The notes under the pieces were generated by a model. The model was not told the DNA's origin and did not search any database. It was given only the letters and a program-made list of their open reading frames with translations. This document shows, in pieces, positions 18,251 through 26,804 of a stretch of 58,574 nucleotides of DNA; within the stretch, counting starts at the first letter, position 1; every line of letters starts with the position of its first letter. This DNA comes from CAZOKZ01 sp964580585. Its GTDB lineage: Bacteria > Sumerlaeota > Sumerlaeia > SLMS01 > JAHLLQ01. The position numbers were made by a program, and so were the translations under genes. Location: NCBI GenBank assembly GCA_964580585.1, contig CAZOKZ010000024.1, positions 1 to 58,574 on the forward strand, read 5' to 3'.

Positions 18251-18300
18251 AATAGGACTGGATCTATACCTCACAAATTTGAAAGCGCGCCAGTCCTATT
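18251..18300. promoter_or_regulatory. perfect 11-bp inverted repeat between divergent NRPS and SGNH genes
   Basis: AATAGGACTGG (18251-18261) and CCAGTCCTATT (18290-18300) are exact reverse complements with a 28-bp spacer, followed by TTTTAA on the plus strand. It could be a paired operator for the divergent genes or a terminator/attenuator. Nothing else in the 279-bp gap is recognised. Confidence 0.4.
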
Positions 18301-18443
18301 TTAATCCTCTTCCCGCCTTTTATTCCGGAGTAGATTTTCCCCGTCCGCAATTTTTCAGTTTGCCCGTTGCACGTATTAAATTCACACTTTCCATACGCGC
18401 GGACCGCCATCTGTGCGTCATCGATTTTAACGGGAGTTCCCTC

Positions 18444-19481
18444 ATGCCTCGATTTTTCCTGCTCGCACTATTCGCGTTGGTATTCTGCGCCTGCGCCAAA
18501 GCCCCTGTCGTGGATTCCGTGCCTGTATCCACTCCGCCACAAAATCACTATCTGTTGCATCTGACAGCCACGGTCCCCGAAGGCACCGGCACCGTTTATG
18601 TGGCGGGAAGTTTACCCGTTTTGGGCGGTTGGTCGCCAAACCATTTCGCGATGGAAGGCACCGGCACGCGCCGCGAAGCCACCATTGAAGTCCCAGCTGG
18701 CGTGACAATCGAATTCAAACTGACCGCCGGTAGCTGGGACCTCGAAGCCCTCGCGCCCGATGGGACTATTCCTCAAAATACCGTCATCGAAATGACTCGC
18801 AATACCGAATACAGCATCCTGGTGCCTGCCTTTGGAAGTCGCGCGGCAATCGAAGGTTCCTCTGCGCAAGATCCCGAACGTTTCGCCAAGGAAATCGCCG
18901 AATTCGAACAGCACGACCTCGAATCGCCACCGCCACCGGACGCCGTACTCGCCATCGGCTCCTCCAGCATGCGCTATTGGCACGACACCATCGCCAACGA
19001 TCTGGCGCCGCTGCCAATCATCCCCCGCGGATTCGGCGGCAGCACCCTGAACGACGTTCTTTATTTCACCGACCGCATCGTGCTTCCCTACGCGCCTCGT
19101 GCGATCTTGCTTTACGAAGGCGATAACGACCTGACCAACGGTGTCACCCCCGAGGAGTTTATCGAACAATTCCACGCCTTTGTTGATCGTGTGAATGAAA
19201 GCCTGCCCGAAACCCACATTTACACACTGGCCGTCAAACCCAGCCCATCACGGTGGGAACTCTGGCCTCGGTTTGCCAAGACCAATGAACTTCTGGCCAA
19301 AGCCTGCGCCGAAAATCCGCGATTGACGTTTATCGATATTGCCACGCCGATGCTGACCGACGGAGGCAAACCCGGGCACGATTTATTTCGCGACGATCTG
19401 TTGCACATGAACGAGAAAGGCTATGCCATCTGGACCGCCACGGTGCGACCGGTACTCCTGAAAGACTTGGCGGGAAAATAA
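18444..19481 (+). CDS. lipoprotein-like CBM20 + SGNH/GDSL hydrolase
   Basis: A 345-residue exported protein. The N terminus (MPRFFLLALFALVFCACAK) is a signal peptide with a weak lipobox. Residues about 33-115 look like a CBM20 starch-binding domain (VYVAGSLPVLGGWSP, then FKLTAGSWDLE). Residues about 165-340 are an SGNH hydrolase: GSSSM (Ser block, about 171), GFGGSTLNDV, GDND (about 227) and DLLHMNEKG with the catalytic Asp and His. The SGNH fold removes acyl or acetyl groups; with a glucan-binding module, a polysaccharide deacetylase role is a reasonable guess. ATG 18444 has GGGAG about 8 bases upstream; the frame extends further but without signals. It is divergent from the NRPS. Confidence 0.8.
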   Translation: MPRFFLLALFALVFCACAKAPVVDSVPVSTPPQNHYLLHLTATVPEGTGTVYVAGSLPVLGGWSPNHFAMEGTGTRREATIEVPAGVTIEFKLTAGSWDLEALAPDGTIPQNTVIEMTRNTEYSILVPAFGSRAAIEGSSAQDPERFAKEIAEFEQHDLESPPPPDAVLAIGSSSMRYWHDTIANDLAPLPIIPRGFGGSTLNDVLYFTDRIVLPYAPRAILLYEGDNDLTNGVTPEEFIEQFHAFVDRVNESLPETHIYTLAVKPSPSRWELWPRFAKTNELLAKACAENPRLTFIDIATPMLTDGGKPGHDLFRDDLLHMNEKGYAIWTATVRPVLLKDLAGK

Positions 19482-19542
19482 ACCCTGCCGAAAGTATGAG
19501 CATCTAATCTTTGTGGTGATTGGCGACTCAATAACCCAGCGG

Positions 19543-20277
19543 TTACACTAAAAACCGCTCGAACCACGCCAGCACCTGCCCCCACGCCACATTCCAGTCT
19601 TCCTCGCGCATCATGTGATCCGATTCGGGATATTCAACGTACACATGACGGTCGCGTCTGTCGGGAAACCGGCGATTTAACACATCGTGAAACGCTCGCG
19701 CATCTTGGGGCGGTACGATGGTGTCGGCGCCTCCCGTCAATGAAAGCAACGCCACGTCGCGGAACCGTTCAGGCGCGCGATGAGGGCTATCGGCCAGGTC
19801 GATTTTCCACTTCGGCGACCCCACCATCAACGCCGCCGCCCGGATGCGCGGTTCGAGCACAATCGCCGTGTACGAAATCATCGCACCCATCGAAATGCCT
19901 CCAATACCCAGCCGCCCCTCGCGGATCAGTCCTTCGCGTTCCAGCCAATCCACCAGCGCAGGTACCTCGCGCGCCGTGTCGCGCACCGCCAACACGAACT
20001 CGAACTCGATGTTTGGATTATCGGGGGAAAACCGCATATCGAAATCCGGAAAATGCCGCTCGCCATGTCCGACGTTATCCACGCCAACCACGAAAAATCC
20101 GCGCGCGGCAAGGCTTTCGAGCTCTTTGGCTTGCACGTCCTTGGACGCACCCAATCCGTGGAAGAAAAGCACCGTCCCCTGGTCGAGTGCTCGCTCGCGG
20201 TCTGCGTACCAGAGCACCAACGGAATCGCGCCGCACCGAGCAGAAACGTGATGAACATCGGACGCAGTTTGACTCAC
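19543..20277 (-). CDS. alpha/beta hydrolase (dienelactone/prolyl-peptidase-like)
   Basis: A 244-residue cytoplasmic hydrolase. FFHGLGASKD gives the oxyanion region (about 38-47). The nucleophile elbow is GISMGA (Ser about 129). The acid is in GGADTIVPP (about 181) and the His in SDHMM (about 221). The layout resembles YtmA/YitV-type esterases. The substrate is unknown. Its start overlaps the stop of the upstream gene by 4 bp (ATGA), so the two are translationally coupled. Confidence 0.85.
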   Translation of the reverse strand: MSQTASDVHHVSARCGAIPLVLWYADRERALDQGTVLFFHGLGASKDVQAKELESLAARGFFVVGVDNVGHGERHFPDFDMRFSPDNPNIEFEFVLAVRDTAREVPALVDWLEREGLIREGRLGIGGISMGAMISYTAIVLEPRIRAAALMVGSPKWKIDLADSPHRAPERFRDVALLSLTGGADTIVPPQDARAFHDVLNRRFPDRRDRHVYVEYPESDHMMREEDWNVAWGQVLAWFERFLV

Positions 20278-21020
20278 TTCGTCTGGCCTTCGCTGGTGCT
20301 GATTGTATGCTCGCGCAGCAGAAAACTATACACGTCGAACAGCCGTAAATCGTAATGGTCGTACCAGAGTTTCAGGCTGTTGGCAGGGGGTGAAAATTCT
20401 CCCGGAAACGAAGCGAGACCTTTTTCGACGACAGGATTCAAATGGCTGCGCACCTGATCGAATTCCGCATCGAAATCGATGGGTATTTCCTGGCGCAACA
20501 CATCATAGAACGCATCGACGTCGGCGCCTTTTTTTGCCAACATCACGCTGAAATCGAACAGCCGCGCGTCGATACGCGGCGTGATCGGCGTCGATTTGCG
20601 ATGCAAGTCGATCAGGCGCGTCGTCGATCCATCCTCGAGCTTCACCGTCCCCGAACAAACGAGCAAAATATCGTCGAACGGGCAATAGAGCGGTTGGTCG
20701 CCAAAGTCCTGAAACGCCATGCCACCCGAGCCACGGTTGGCTTGCTTGCCCCACAAAAACAAATGCCCGCTGACCTGGGTATCGGAAATCACGAAACTAT
20801 CGACCCCGAGCGCATGCAGCTGATTCCGAAATCCCTCTGCGTTATCGCGGCGCGCATACCGGCGAAAAAGCTGGTAGGTCGGCACCTTCAGACGCTTGCG
20901 AATCTCGTCCTCTTCCTTCTTGACCAATCTGGAAATCTGGCGCGCCCGGTCGGCGGCCTCGGGCGGTTGTGCGGGCAAGACAACGTAGAACGTTTGCTGG
21001 GGCGGTTGCCGTGTGGACAT
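20274..21020 (-). CDS. hypothetical protein coupled to an alpha/beta hydrolase
   Basis: A 248-residue protein I do not recognise. It is soluble and without a signal peptide. It has a charged helical N-terminal third (RARQISRLVKKEEDEIRKRLK), then a mixed central region with HLFLWGKQANRGSG, and a C-terminal part rich in Asp and aromatics (WYDHYDLRLFDVY). I chose the ATG at 20... 21020, with GGGGA about 9 bases upstream; ATG 21029 and a TTG at 21059 are alternatives. Translational coupling to the hydrolase suggests a joint task, not a shared fold. Confidence 0.6.
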   Translation of the reverse strand: MSTRQPPQQTFYVVLPAQPPEAADRARQISRLVKKEEDEIRKRLKVPTYQLFRRYARRDNAEGFRNQLHALGVDSFVISDTQVSGHLFLWGKQANRGSGGMAFQDFGDQPLYCPFDDILLVCSGTVKLEDGSTTRLIDLHRKSTPITPRIDARLFDFSVMLAKKGADVDAFYDVLRQEIPIDFDAEFDQVRSHLNPVVEKGLASFPGEFSPPANSLKLWYDHYDLRLFDVYSFLLREHTISTSEGQTK

Positions 21021-21280
21021 GGAAAGCATCCCCGGGTTTGGAATCGAGTTGGAATTCAATTCTTATCACTACTGCCAATGAGGGAACAAGTCAATTACCA
21101 GATAATTGCCAACAACTGGGACAACTTTTAATTCCTCGCCACCAGACGAGGCCCAGCGCCATACGCGCCATACGACAGAAAAAGCGAAACAAAAGCGAAT
21201 ATTGCGCTTGCGCCATTTCTCTCCTTAAGGCACCCTGAAAATCCAATCAAGGGACCCCAATTCACGGGAGGCGACGTGGC

Positions 21281-23764
21281 ATGAAAACCTTTCAGGAACT
21301 CACGTCAGCGGGTTTCGACCCTCGGATGATCGAAGCATTACGCCGTGCATACGGCGATCGATTTTTACCCCTTCAACAAGAAGTTTTAGACGAAACCGGA
21401 CTTCTGAGAGGTGAAAGTTTGCTGGTTTCCGCTCCGACGGCGAGTGGCAAAACGCTTCTGGCAGAGTTGGCGGCGCTATCCAAAATCAGCCGAGGACGCT
21501 GGGCGCTGTATCTTGTGCCCACTCGCGCCCTGGCCGAACAAAAAGCCCGTGAATTCAAGGAACGTTATCGCCATACCGGTGTGCAAATCGCTTGCTCGAC
21601 ACGCGACCGGCGAGAAGATGACGAAGCGATTCTGAAAGGTGAAATCCATCTCGCCGTGGTGGTTTACGAAAAGGCATTCTCGCTTCTTACGCGTCAAGCA
21701 ATGATGCTTGCGCGTCTCGGAGTTGTAATCGCCGACGAGGTCCAGCTTCTGGGGGATGCAAACCGAGGTGGAGCAGTGGATTTGTTTCTGACACGATGGA
21801 AGCGAGCCCTTGTGCGACCACAATTGCTCGCACTTTCGGCGGTTTTGGGTAATGCGGGACAAATCGCCGAATGGCTCGGCGTTCAAGTTCACGAATCCGA
21901 AACGCGGCCCGTGCCATTACGCGAGGGCGTACTCAACACGCAGTCGGGCATCTTTCGCTGGCGCGATGTTCAAACAGGCGAAGAAGGCCGGGAGGAATTA
22001 ATAGAAGATTCAAACTCCGCGCAAGTCGAAGTTTTCGAGTCTTTGGCGCGAAACGCAGGTCCCCTGATCGTGTTTTGTGCAACGAAAAACGAAGCCGCGC
22101 GTTTGGCATTTGAGTTAGCCGAACGTCAGGCATTTGCACGCGAAACAAGGCTGTCGAGCGAGCTGTCTAGTTTGCCGACGGAAAAATCGCGCGAGGTGCT
22201 CGAAGAGCTGATCCCAAATGGAATTGGCCTGCACACGGCAGACATGCCCAACGCTCATCGGCATTTGGTAGAGGAAGCCTTCGAGCGAGGCGAATTGCCG
22301 ATTCTGGTGGCTACGCCCACTCTCGAACAGGGTGTAAACCTCGTCGCCGAAACAGTCGTGCATTCCCCAGTGGTAATCGATAACCCCCGCCCCGACGGTA
22401 AATGCGCTCTCGTTCCAATTCCGCGCGCGCGGTTACTGAATCAAGGGGGGCGGGCTGGTCGGCGAGGCAGCCGAACAGGACGGTCGATTCTGTTGGCTGA
22501 AGGAGAATTTGAGGCCACAAACTATTGGAACAACTTGATTTCCACACCGCTGGAAAACGTCGAATCCCCTCTCGGGCATGGTTCGTTGGTATCGGGAATC
22601 GCCGAGCTTGTCCTCAACGCCGAAGCCATTACACGGCGGGAAATTTGCACTCATTTGAGCAAATCGCTGGGAGGATTTCAACGCGGACCAATGGCATTGG
22701 AGGATCGGATCGAGCGCGATCTTTTGATTGGGGTGCAGTATGAATTGTGGAACGTCGCCCCGGATGGCCGGGTGGATTTATCGGCGTTAGGCGAAGCGGT
22801 GGCACGAACAGGAATCGCCCCTCGAACCGCTTTAATGTGGCGTGAAACCCTTCTATCTACCAAATCATCGTCAAGCAATCTCGCTTGTCTGTTCCTCATC
22901 ATGCTCGCGGAAGAATGGGACAATTTTCCACTGCAAATCAGCCATCAGGACCTTCGCCACAATAAATGGCCCGATGGATTGAGCGAACGGTTGGGGCGTT
23001 CGGATCAATTGGCGGCATCGCTTTCGGCGATATTTGAAGCGGAAGGCGGCGCTCCTTTCCTTCATCACCGGGCAGCGCGACGAGCGTTACTCCTGAACGA
23101 TTGGCTGGCGGGCGAATCAGTGGGTGAGTTGGAATTGGTACATGGGCTGCCTTCGGGAGTAATGGCGCGGACAGCAGGCCAGGCAGCATGGTTGGCGTTT
23201 TCCGCCGCCGATGTGGCGGGCTCCACGCATGCTTCAGTAGAACTCATAGAGCAATTCGAGCAATTGGGCGAATGCTTAACCAAGCTGGATCAAGCGGACG
23301 ACGATTGGGAAATGTTCGTCGGGGATGAAAATCCTCCCCTGCCATTGGAACGCGCTGAAACCTTGGAACCGGTCAGCGATTACCCTTTGCCAGAGACAAG
23401 CGCGGTGGAAGAAAAGCCCTTCTGGCGGCTGCTCTTCCCGCGCGCCAATCCAGGCGCCGTGGAGTTCAATGGGCAAGTGGTTGAGCTGACTACCAATCAG
23501 TATCGCATGTTGGAGGCGTTGGCGCGTTCGCCTGGGAGTGCCGTCTCTTATCCCGATTTGCATGCGGCAATGTGGCCGGATGGCGCGGTGGAGCAGCAGC
23601 AAATCCCCTATCATCGGCGGGAATTGCTGAAACGACTGTTACCCGACGGGTCGGGTCGCCAATTAATCCGAACCCGTTCGGGTTGGGGGCTAATGTTGAA
23701 TCTGGAATCGCACCAGGTGGTATTCGAGGACGAAGAAGAAGCGGTAAATCGTACTCTGGCTTGA
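21281..23764 (+). CDS. Ski2/Hel308-like DExH helicase fused to an OmpR-type winged helix
   Basis: An 827-residue superfamily-2 helicase. Motif I is APTASGKT (about 51-58). Motif II reads ADEVQ (about 151-155) in place of the usual DEIH/DEAH, and motif III reads SAVLGN in place of SAT. ATPTLEQGVN (about 344-353) and motif VI QGGRAGRRG (about 387-395) are Ski2/Hel308-like. The C-terminal about 725-810 is a Trans_reg_C-type winged helix (ELTTNQYRMLEALARSPG...VRT/IRTRSGWG pattern) of the kind found in response regulators. I do not recall this fusion. GGGAGG lies before the ATG. An RdgC-like gene and companion follow on the same strand, suggesting a DNA repair or recombination role. Confidence 0.85.
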   Translation: MKTFQELTSAGFDPRMIEALRRAYGDRFLPLQQEVLDETGLLRGESLLVSAPTASGKTLLAELAALSKISRGRWALYLVPTRALAEQKAREFKERYRHTGVQIACSTRDRREDDEAILKGEIHLAVVVYEKAFSLLTRQAMMLARLGVVIADEVQLLGDANRGGAVDLFLTRWKRALVRPQLLALSAVLGNAGQIAEWLGVQVHESETRPVPLREGVLNTQSGIFRWRDVQTGEEGREELIEDSNSAQVEVFESLARNAGPLIVFCATKNEAARLAFELAERQAFARETRLSSELSSLPTEKSREVLEELIPNGIGLHTADMPNAHRHLVEEAFERGELPILVATPTLEQGVNLVAETVVHSPVVIDNPRPDGKCALVPIPRARLLNQGGRAGRRGSRTGRSILLAEGEFEATNYWNNLISTPLENVESPLGHGSLVSGIAELVLNAEAITRREICTHLSKSLGGFQRGPMALEDRIERDLLIGVQYELWNVAPDGRVDLSALGEAVARTGIAPRTALMWRETLLSTKSSSSNLACLFLIMLAEEWDNFPLQISHQDLRHNKWPDGLSERLGRSDQLAASLSAIFEAEGGAPFLHHRAARRALLLNDWLAGESVGELELVHGLPSGVMARTAGQAAWLAFSAADVAGSTHASVELIEQFEQLGECLTKLDQADDDWEMFVGDENPPLPLERAETLEPVSDYPLPETSAVEEKPFWRLLFPRANPGAVEFNGQVVELTTNQYRMLEALARSPGSAVSYPDLHAAMWPDGAVEQQQIPYHRRELLKRLLPDGSGRQLIRTRSGWGLMLNLESHQVVFEDEEEAVNRTLA

Positions 23765-23828
23765 CCGCGCGGCGTCGTTGGACTTTCCTCAGTGACGATT
23801 TTCGATCCCCCGATTGAGTGGAGTTTTC

Positions 23829-24467
23829 ATGCCGTTTCGTTCCGGTTCGCTTTCCGTTCGGCGCTATGTGCTGCAATCCGATCCCCCCGCCACGTTCGAC
23901 CGCACGGCCACGATGGCGCTGCGTCGCTATGCGTGGCGACCCATCGACGCCGAACGCGGCGAGCGCGAATCGTTTGGATGGGTGAATCCGCGGCACCCGC
24001 TGGACGAGCAATTCGTGTGGGAAGACCTGATCGATGGCAATCTGGTGTTTCTATCGGTGCGGCGCGACCGCAAGAGCTTCAGCAAGGTGCTCTTCAAGGC
24101 GCGGCGCGATGAACTCTTTGCCGCGGTACGCAAGGAGCGCAGCCTGGAGCGCCTGACGCGCCAGCATCGCATCGCTCTCGAAGAAGAGTTGACGATCAAA
24201 ATGCTGAAGGAAGTCACGCCGTCCGTTTCATTCACCGAACTGATCTGGGACCGCAACACGGGCGAGGTCTTCATCGGCGCGACGGGCAAGGCGTTGTGCG
24301 AGCGCATCACGGATTTATTCGCCGGTACGTTCGACATTCGGTTGGCACCACAATTTCCGGCACTGCTCGGGTACTCTTTCATGGCCGAGCAAGGACTGGA
24401 AGATCAGTTCGACATGGCAAATGCCATGGCTAGCGGCGGCGAAACGCCCGCGGGAATGGAGGACTGA
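23829..24467 (+). CDS. RdgC-like recombination-associated protein
   Basis: A 212-residue protein beginning FRSGSLSVRRYVL with the RdgC-type segment SFGWVNPRHPLD (about 50-61). It later has ITDLFAGTFDIRLAPQFP. In E. coli RdgC is a ring-shaped DNA-binding protein that limits RecA filament growth; shorter relatives of this length occur in deltaproteobacteria and other groups. ATG 23829 with GGAG close upstream is preferred over a TTG at 23814. It lies 64 bp after the helicase and 2 bp before the next gene, so the three are probably one operon. Confidence 0.65.
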   Translation: MPFRSGSLSVRRYVLQSDPPATFDRTATMALRRYAWRPIDAERGERESFGWVNPRHPLDEQFVWEDLIDGNLVFLSVRRDRKSFSKVLFKARRDELFAAVRKERSLERLTRQHRIALEEELTIKMLKEVTPSVSFTELIWDRNTGEVFIGATGKALCERITDLFAGTFDIRLAPQFPALLGYSFMAEQGLEDQFDMANAMASGGETPAGMED

Positions 24468-24469
24468 TC

Positions 24470-24979
24470 ATGGCAGAAGTTTCCGTTCTTGAATTGATGG
24501 ATCGTTACGGCGCGCTTGGCCCGGATTTTCTCACATGGCTTTGCGTACGCTCGAACCGCGACGATTTGCCCGCTCCACCCAGCGAACCCGGACTGCAAGT
24601 CACGCTCCACGGTCCGATGGTTCTGACGTCGGAAATGGGCGAAGCGACAAAAATCACGCTGGCGGGCGATGAAGCTGCCGCCGCGCCGGAACTGGTTTCC
24701 GCGCTCGCCAATGGCAAGCGCCTGATTCGTTCGAAGGTGGATTTCACCGCCCAGGATTCCACGTGGGTCTTTACGCTGGATGCGGAAACGTTCGATTTGA
24801 AATCGATCAAGTTACCGGTGCCCAAAGTACCCGATCTCGACGAATTCATGAGCATGCGCGTGCAAGCCACGCAACTTCTGTCGAACATGATCCACGAATT
24901 GTTCGAATTATTCCTACCCGTTCGGCTCGATCCGACGTTGTGGAAAGCAGAAGTCGAATCCTGGTCCGCTGGATCTTAA
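24470..24979 (+). CDS. RdgC-associated companion protein (FLTWL family)
   Basis: A 169-residue protein with GPDFLTWLCVRSN near the N terminus. I recall FLTWL-containing proteins next to short RdgC homologues in other bacteria, but have no named function for them. The remainder is mixed alpha/beta with a C-terminal helical stretch (MSMRVQATQLLSNMIHELFELF). The ATG follows the RdgC-like stop by 2 bp with GGAGGA upstream, so it is tightly coupled. Together the two could stand for a split or two-subunit RdgC. Its stop overlaps the convergent gene by 4 bp. Confidence 0.6.
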   Translation: MAEVSVLELMDRYGALGPDFLTWLCVRSNRDDLPAPPSEPGLQVTLHGPMVLTSEMGEATKITLAGDEAAAAPELVSALANGKRLIRSKVDFTAQDSTWVFTLDAETFDLKSIKLPVPKVPDLDEFMSMRVQATQLLSNMIHELFELFLPVRLDPTLWKAEVESWSAGS

Positions 24980-25437
24980 TGATCGTGATGATGGTGTCCT
25001 TCGTGGGCGTCTCCATGGCGGTGTGGCAAACCTGCAGCTTCGACTAATTTTTCGATGATCTCAAGAAGCGTTTCAAGCTCGGCAATCGATTGCGCGGAAT
25101 CGAATGGCTCGGGCAGTTTTTCGACGGCAGCCTTCAAATCTTCCTGTAAAACGGCGGCTGTTGGCGCATCGAGGAGATCGAGCGGCACCGGTTCGGCGGC
25201 CACCGCGAGCGATTGGGCGCGCAATGGTTCGATCAAGGTAACCAACACATCCACCTCGTTCTCCACCAATGCTTCTTTGGCATCGTGCGCCAATTCATCC
25301 AACTGGCTGAGGGCTGCCCATTCGATGGCAGAGGTTTCGGGTGCAGGTGGCGGGGTGTTGGATTCGCGTGAACAAGCCGCCAGAACAAGTGCCAAAAAAA
25401 CACATCCCAACATCAGTCGAATCATCGATCGCTTCAT
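24976..25437 (-). CDS. lipoprotein with a His-rich C-terminal tail
   Basis: A 153-residue lipoprotein: signal peptide with lipobox LAAC (Cys about 22), a helical acidic middle, and a tail HRHGDAHEGHHHHDH. Such tails bind Zn, Ni or Co, as in periplasmic metal buffers or chaperones. The body has no family I recognise. It stands alone. Its stop region overlaps the convergent companion gene by 4 bp. Regulation by metal cannot be read from the sequence. Confidence 0.75.
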   Translation of the reverse strand: MKRSMIRLMLGCVFLALVLAACSRESNTPPPAPETSAIEWAALSQLDELAHDAKEALVENEVDVLVTLIEPLRAQSLAVAAEPVPLDLLDAPTAAVLQEDLKAAVEKLPEPFDSAQSIAELETLLEIIEKLVEAAGLPHRHGDAHEGHHHHDH

Positions 25438-25578
25438 GTGTGAACCTCGGTATGATGGAATCCTGGGAAAACCTAAGCATGATGTACGTCGAACCGGAAG
25501 GAAAATCCGCCTTCGGGTTTCGTTTGCGTTTCACCGCCGCGTGCTGGAATCAGAACGCATTGCGAAAAGGAGCGCACC

Positions 25579-26745
25579 ATGAACGCCAAACCGTTGCGCG
25601 TGGCCATCATGATCGGCTCGATGGAAGCAGGCGGCGCCGAGGGGCAAGCCGTCGAGTTGCTGCGTGGCTTGCGCGCGCGTGGACACATTGTTCGGTTATA
25701 TGTGCTGCATTCGCGTGGACCCCATTTGCAAACGTTGAAACGCGACGGCATCGCCGTCATGCCAATTGCTCTTCCGAAACTCCGCCCGTGGTTCGAACCA
25801 GCGGGAAAGTTCGGCGCAATTCGTTCGATGCAACGCACGGTGAGCGACTTGCGACGTTTCCGCCCCGATGTGCTGCACGCAATGTTGTTTGAAGCGGAAA
25901 CATGGGCCACTATGGCGAAACTACTCGGCGCGCCGGGCAAACTGATCACGAGCCGGTTGAACCTGGGTCATTATAAGGACACCGCTCCATGGAAACAGAC
26001 CGTTCAAAATCAATATAACCGTTTGACAAGTTTGGTAATTGCGAATTCACGCGTGGTGGCCCGTGATGCGGCACGGCGCGAAAAAAATTTAAAACGCAGT
26101 CAAATTCGCGTGATTTATAACGGCGTCGATCTCCGTCCCTTCGACACTGCAACGCCTGTCGATTGGGCGCACGAGTTCTCCGTCCCCACCATCGAAGGCC
26201 CCGTCGCAATTTGCGTCGCAAATTTGTTTGCTTACAAAGGCCATCGCGATTTGATCGAAGCCTGGCGAACCGTTCACGTTCGATTTCCCAATGCACGATT
26301 GTTTTGCGTCGGACGCGATGCAGGAATGGGGACGGAGTTGAACGCAATGGTCGCGAAATATAAATTACAGAACGTCGTGCATTTCATTGGTGCGCGCGAC
26401 GACGTGCCACGATTGATGAAATCCGCCGATTTGCTGGTGCACCCTTCGCACGAAGAAGGCTTCCCAAACGTTATCCTCGAAGCCATGTCAGCCATCCTTC
26501 CCATTGTCAGCACCAACGTCGGCGGAATTCCTGAAGCCATTGCCGAGGGACGGAGCGGATTACTCGTTCCGCCAAAACAGCCGAACACCCTTGCAGAAGC
26601 GGCGATGGTACTTCTCGGGGACGAAGAAAAGCGAACAGCATTCGGTCAACGAGGACGAAAGATCGTGGAAAAACGATTCTCTATCGAGCAATTGATTGCA
26701 CGACACGAAAAAATATATCGATCAACATTTCACGACCCATCTTAA
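25579..26745 (+). CDS. glycosyltransferase family 4
   Basis: A 388-residue GT-B glycosyltransferase. The N-terminal acceptor domain starts IMIGSMEAGGAEGQAVELLRGL. The donor domain has VIYNGVDLRPF, the loop FAYKGHRDLIEA and the EX7E motif EEGFPNVILE (about 290-299). It transfers an activated sugar during polysaccharide, LPS or glycolipid assembly at the inner face of the membrane; the sugar is unknown. AGGAG precedes the ATG. Two exact and one near copy of the GGGGACGGAG repeat lie in the coding sequence (26131, 26178, 26328) in different frames. Confidence 0.9.
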   Translation: MNAKPLRVAIMIGSMEAGGAEGQAVELLRGLRARGHIVRLYVLHSRGPHLQTLKRDGIAVMPIALPKLRPWFEPAGKFGAIRSMQRTVSDLRRFRPDVLHAMLFEAETWATMAKLLGAPGKLITSRLNLGHYKDTAPWKQTVQNQYNRLTSLVIANSRVVARDAARREKNLKRSQIRVIYNGVDLRPFDTATPVDWAHEFSVPTIEGPVAICVANLFAYKGHRDLIEAWRTVHVRFPNARLFCVGRDAGMGTELNAMVAKYKLQNVVHFIGARDDVPRLMKSADLLVHPSHEEGFPNVILEAMSAILPIVSTNVGGIPEAIAEGRSGLLVPPKQPNTLAEAAMVLLGDEEKRTAFGQRGRKIVEKRFSIEQLIARHEKIYRSTFHDPS

Positions 26746-26752
26746 ATTGGAA

Positions 26753-26780
26753 AGAGGGACGGAGTTTCATCCGCCCCTCT
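26753..26780. terminator. hairpin between convergent genes, one arm made by the 10-mer repeat
   Basis: AGAGGGACGGA (26753-26763) pairs with TCCGCCCCTCT (26770-26780), 10 of 11 positions, with a 6-base loop. It lies between the convergent glycosyltransferase and pyrE stops and is probably a bidirectional terminator. There is no U-tract. The left arm is a copy of the dispersed motif with A in the first position. Confidence 0.5.
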
Positions 26781-26804
26781 GAATATCATGCGACACAGAA
26801 TAGC

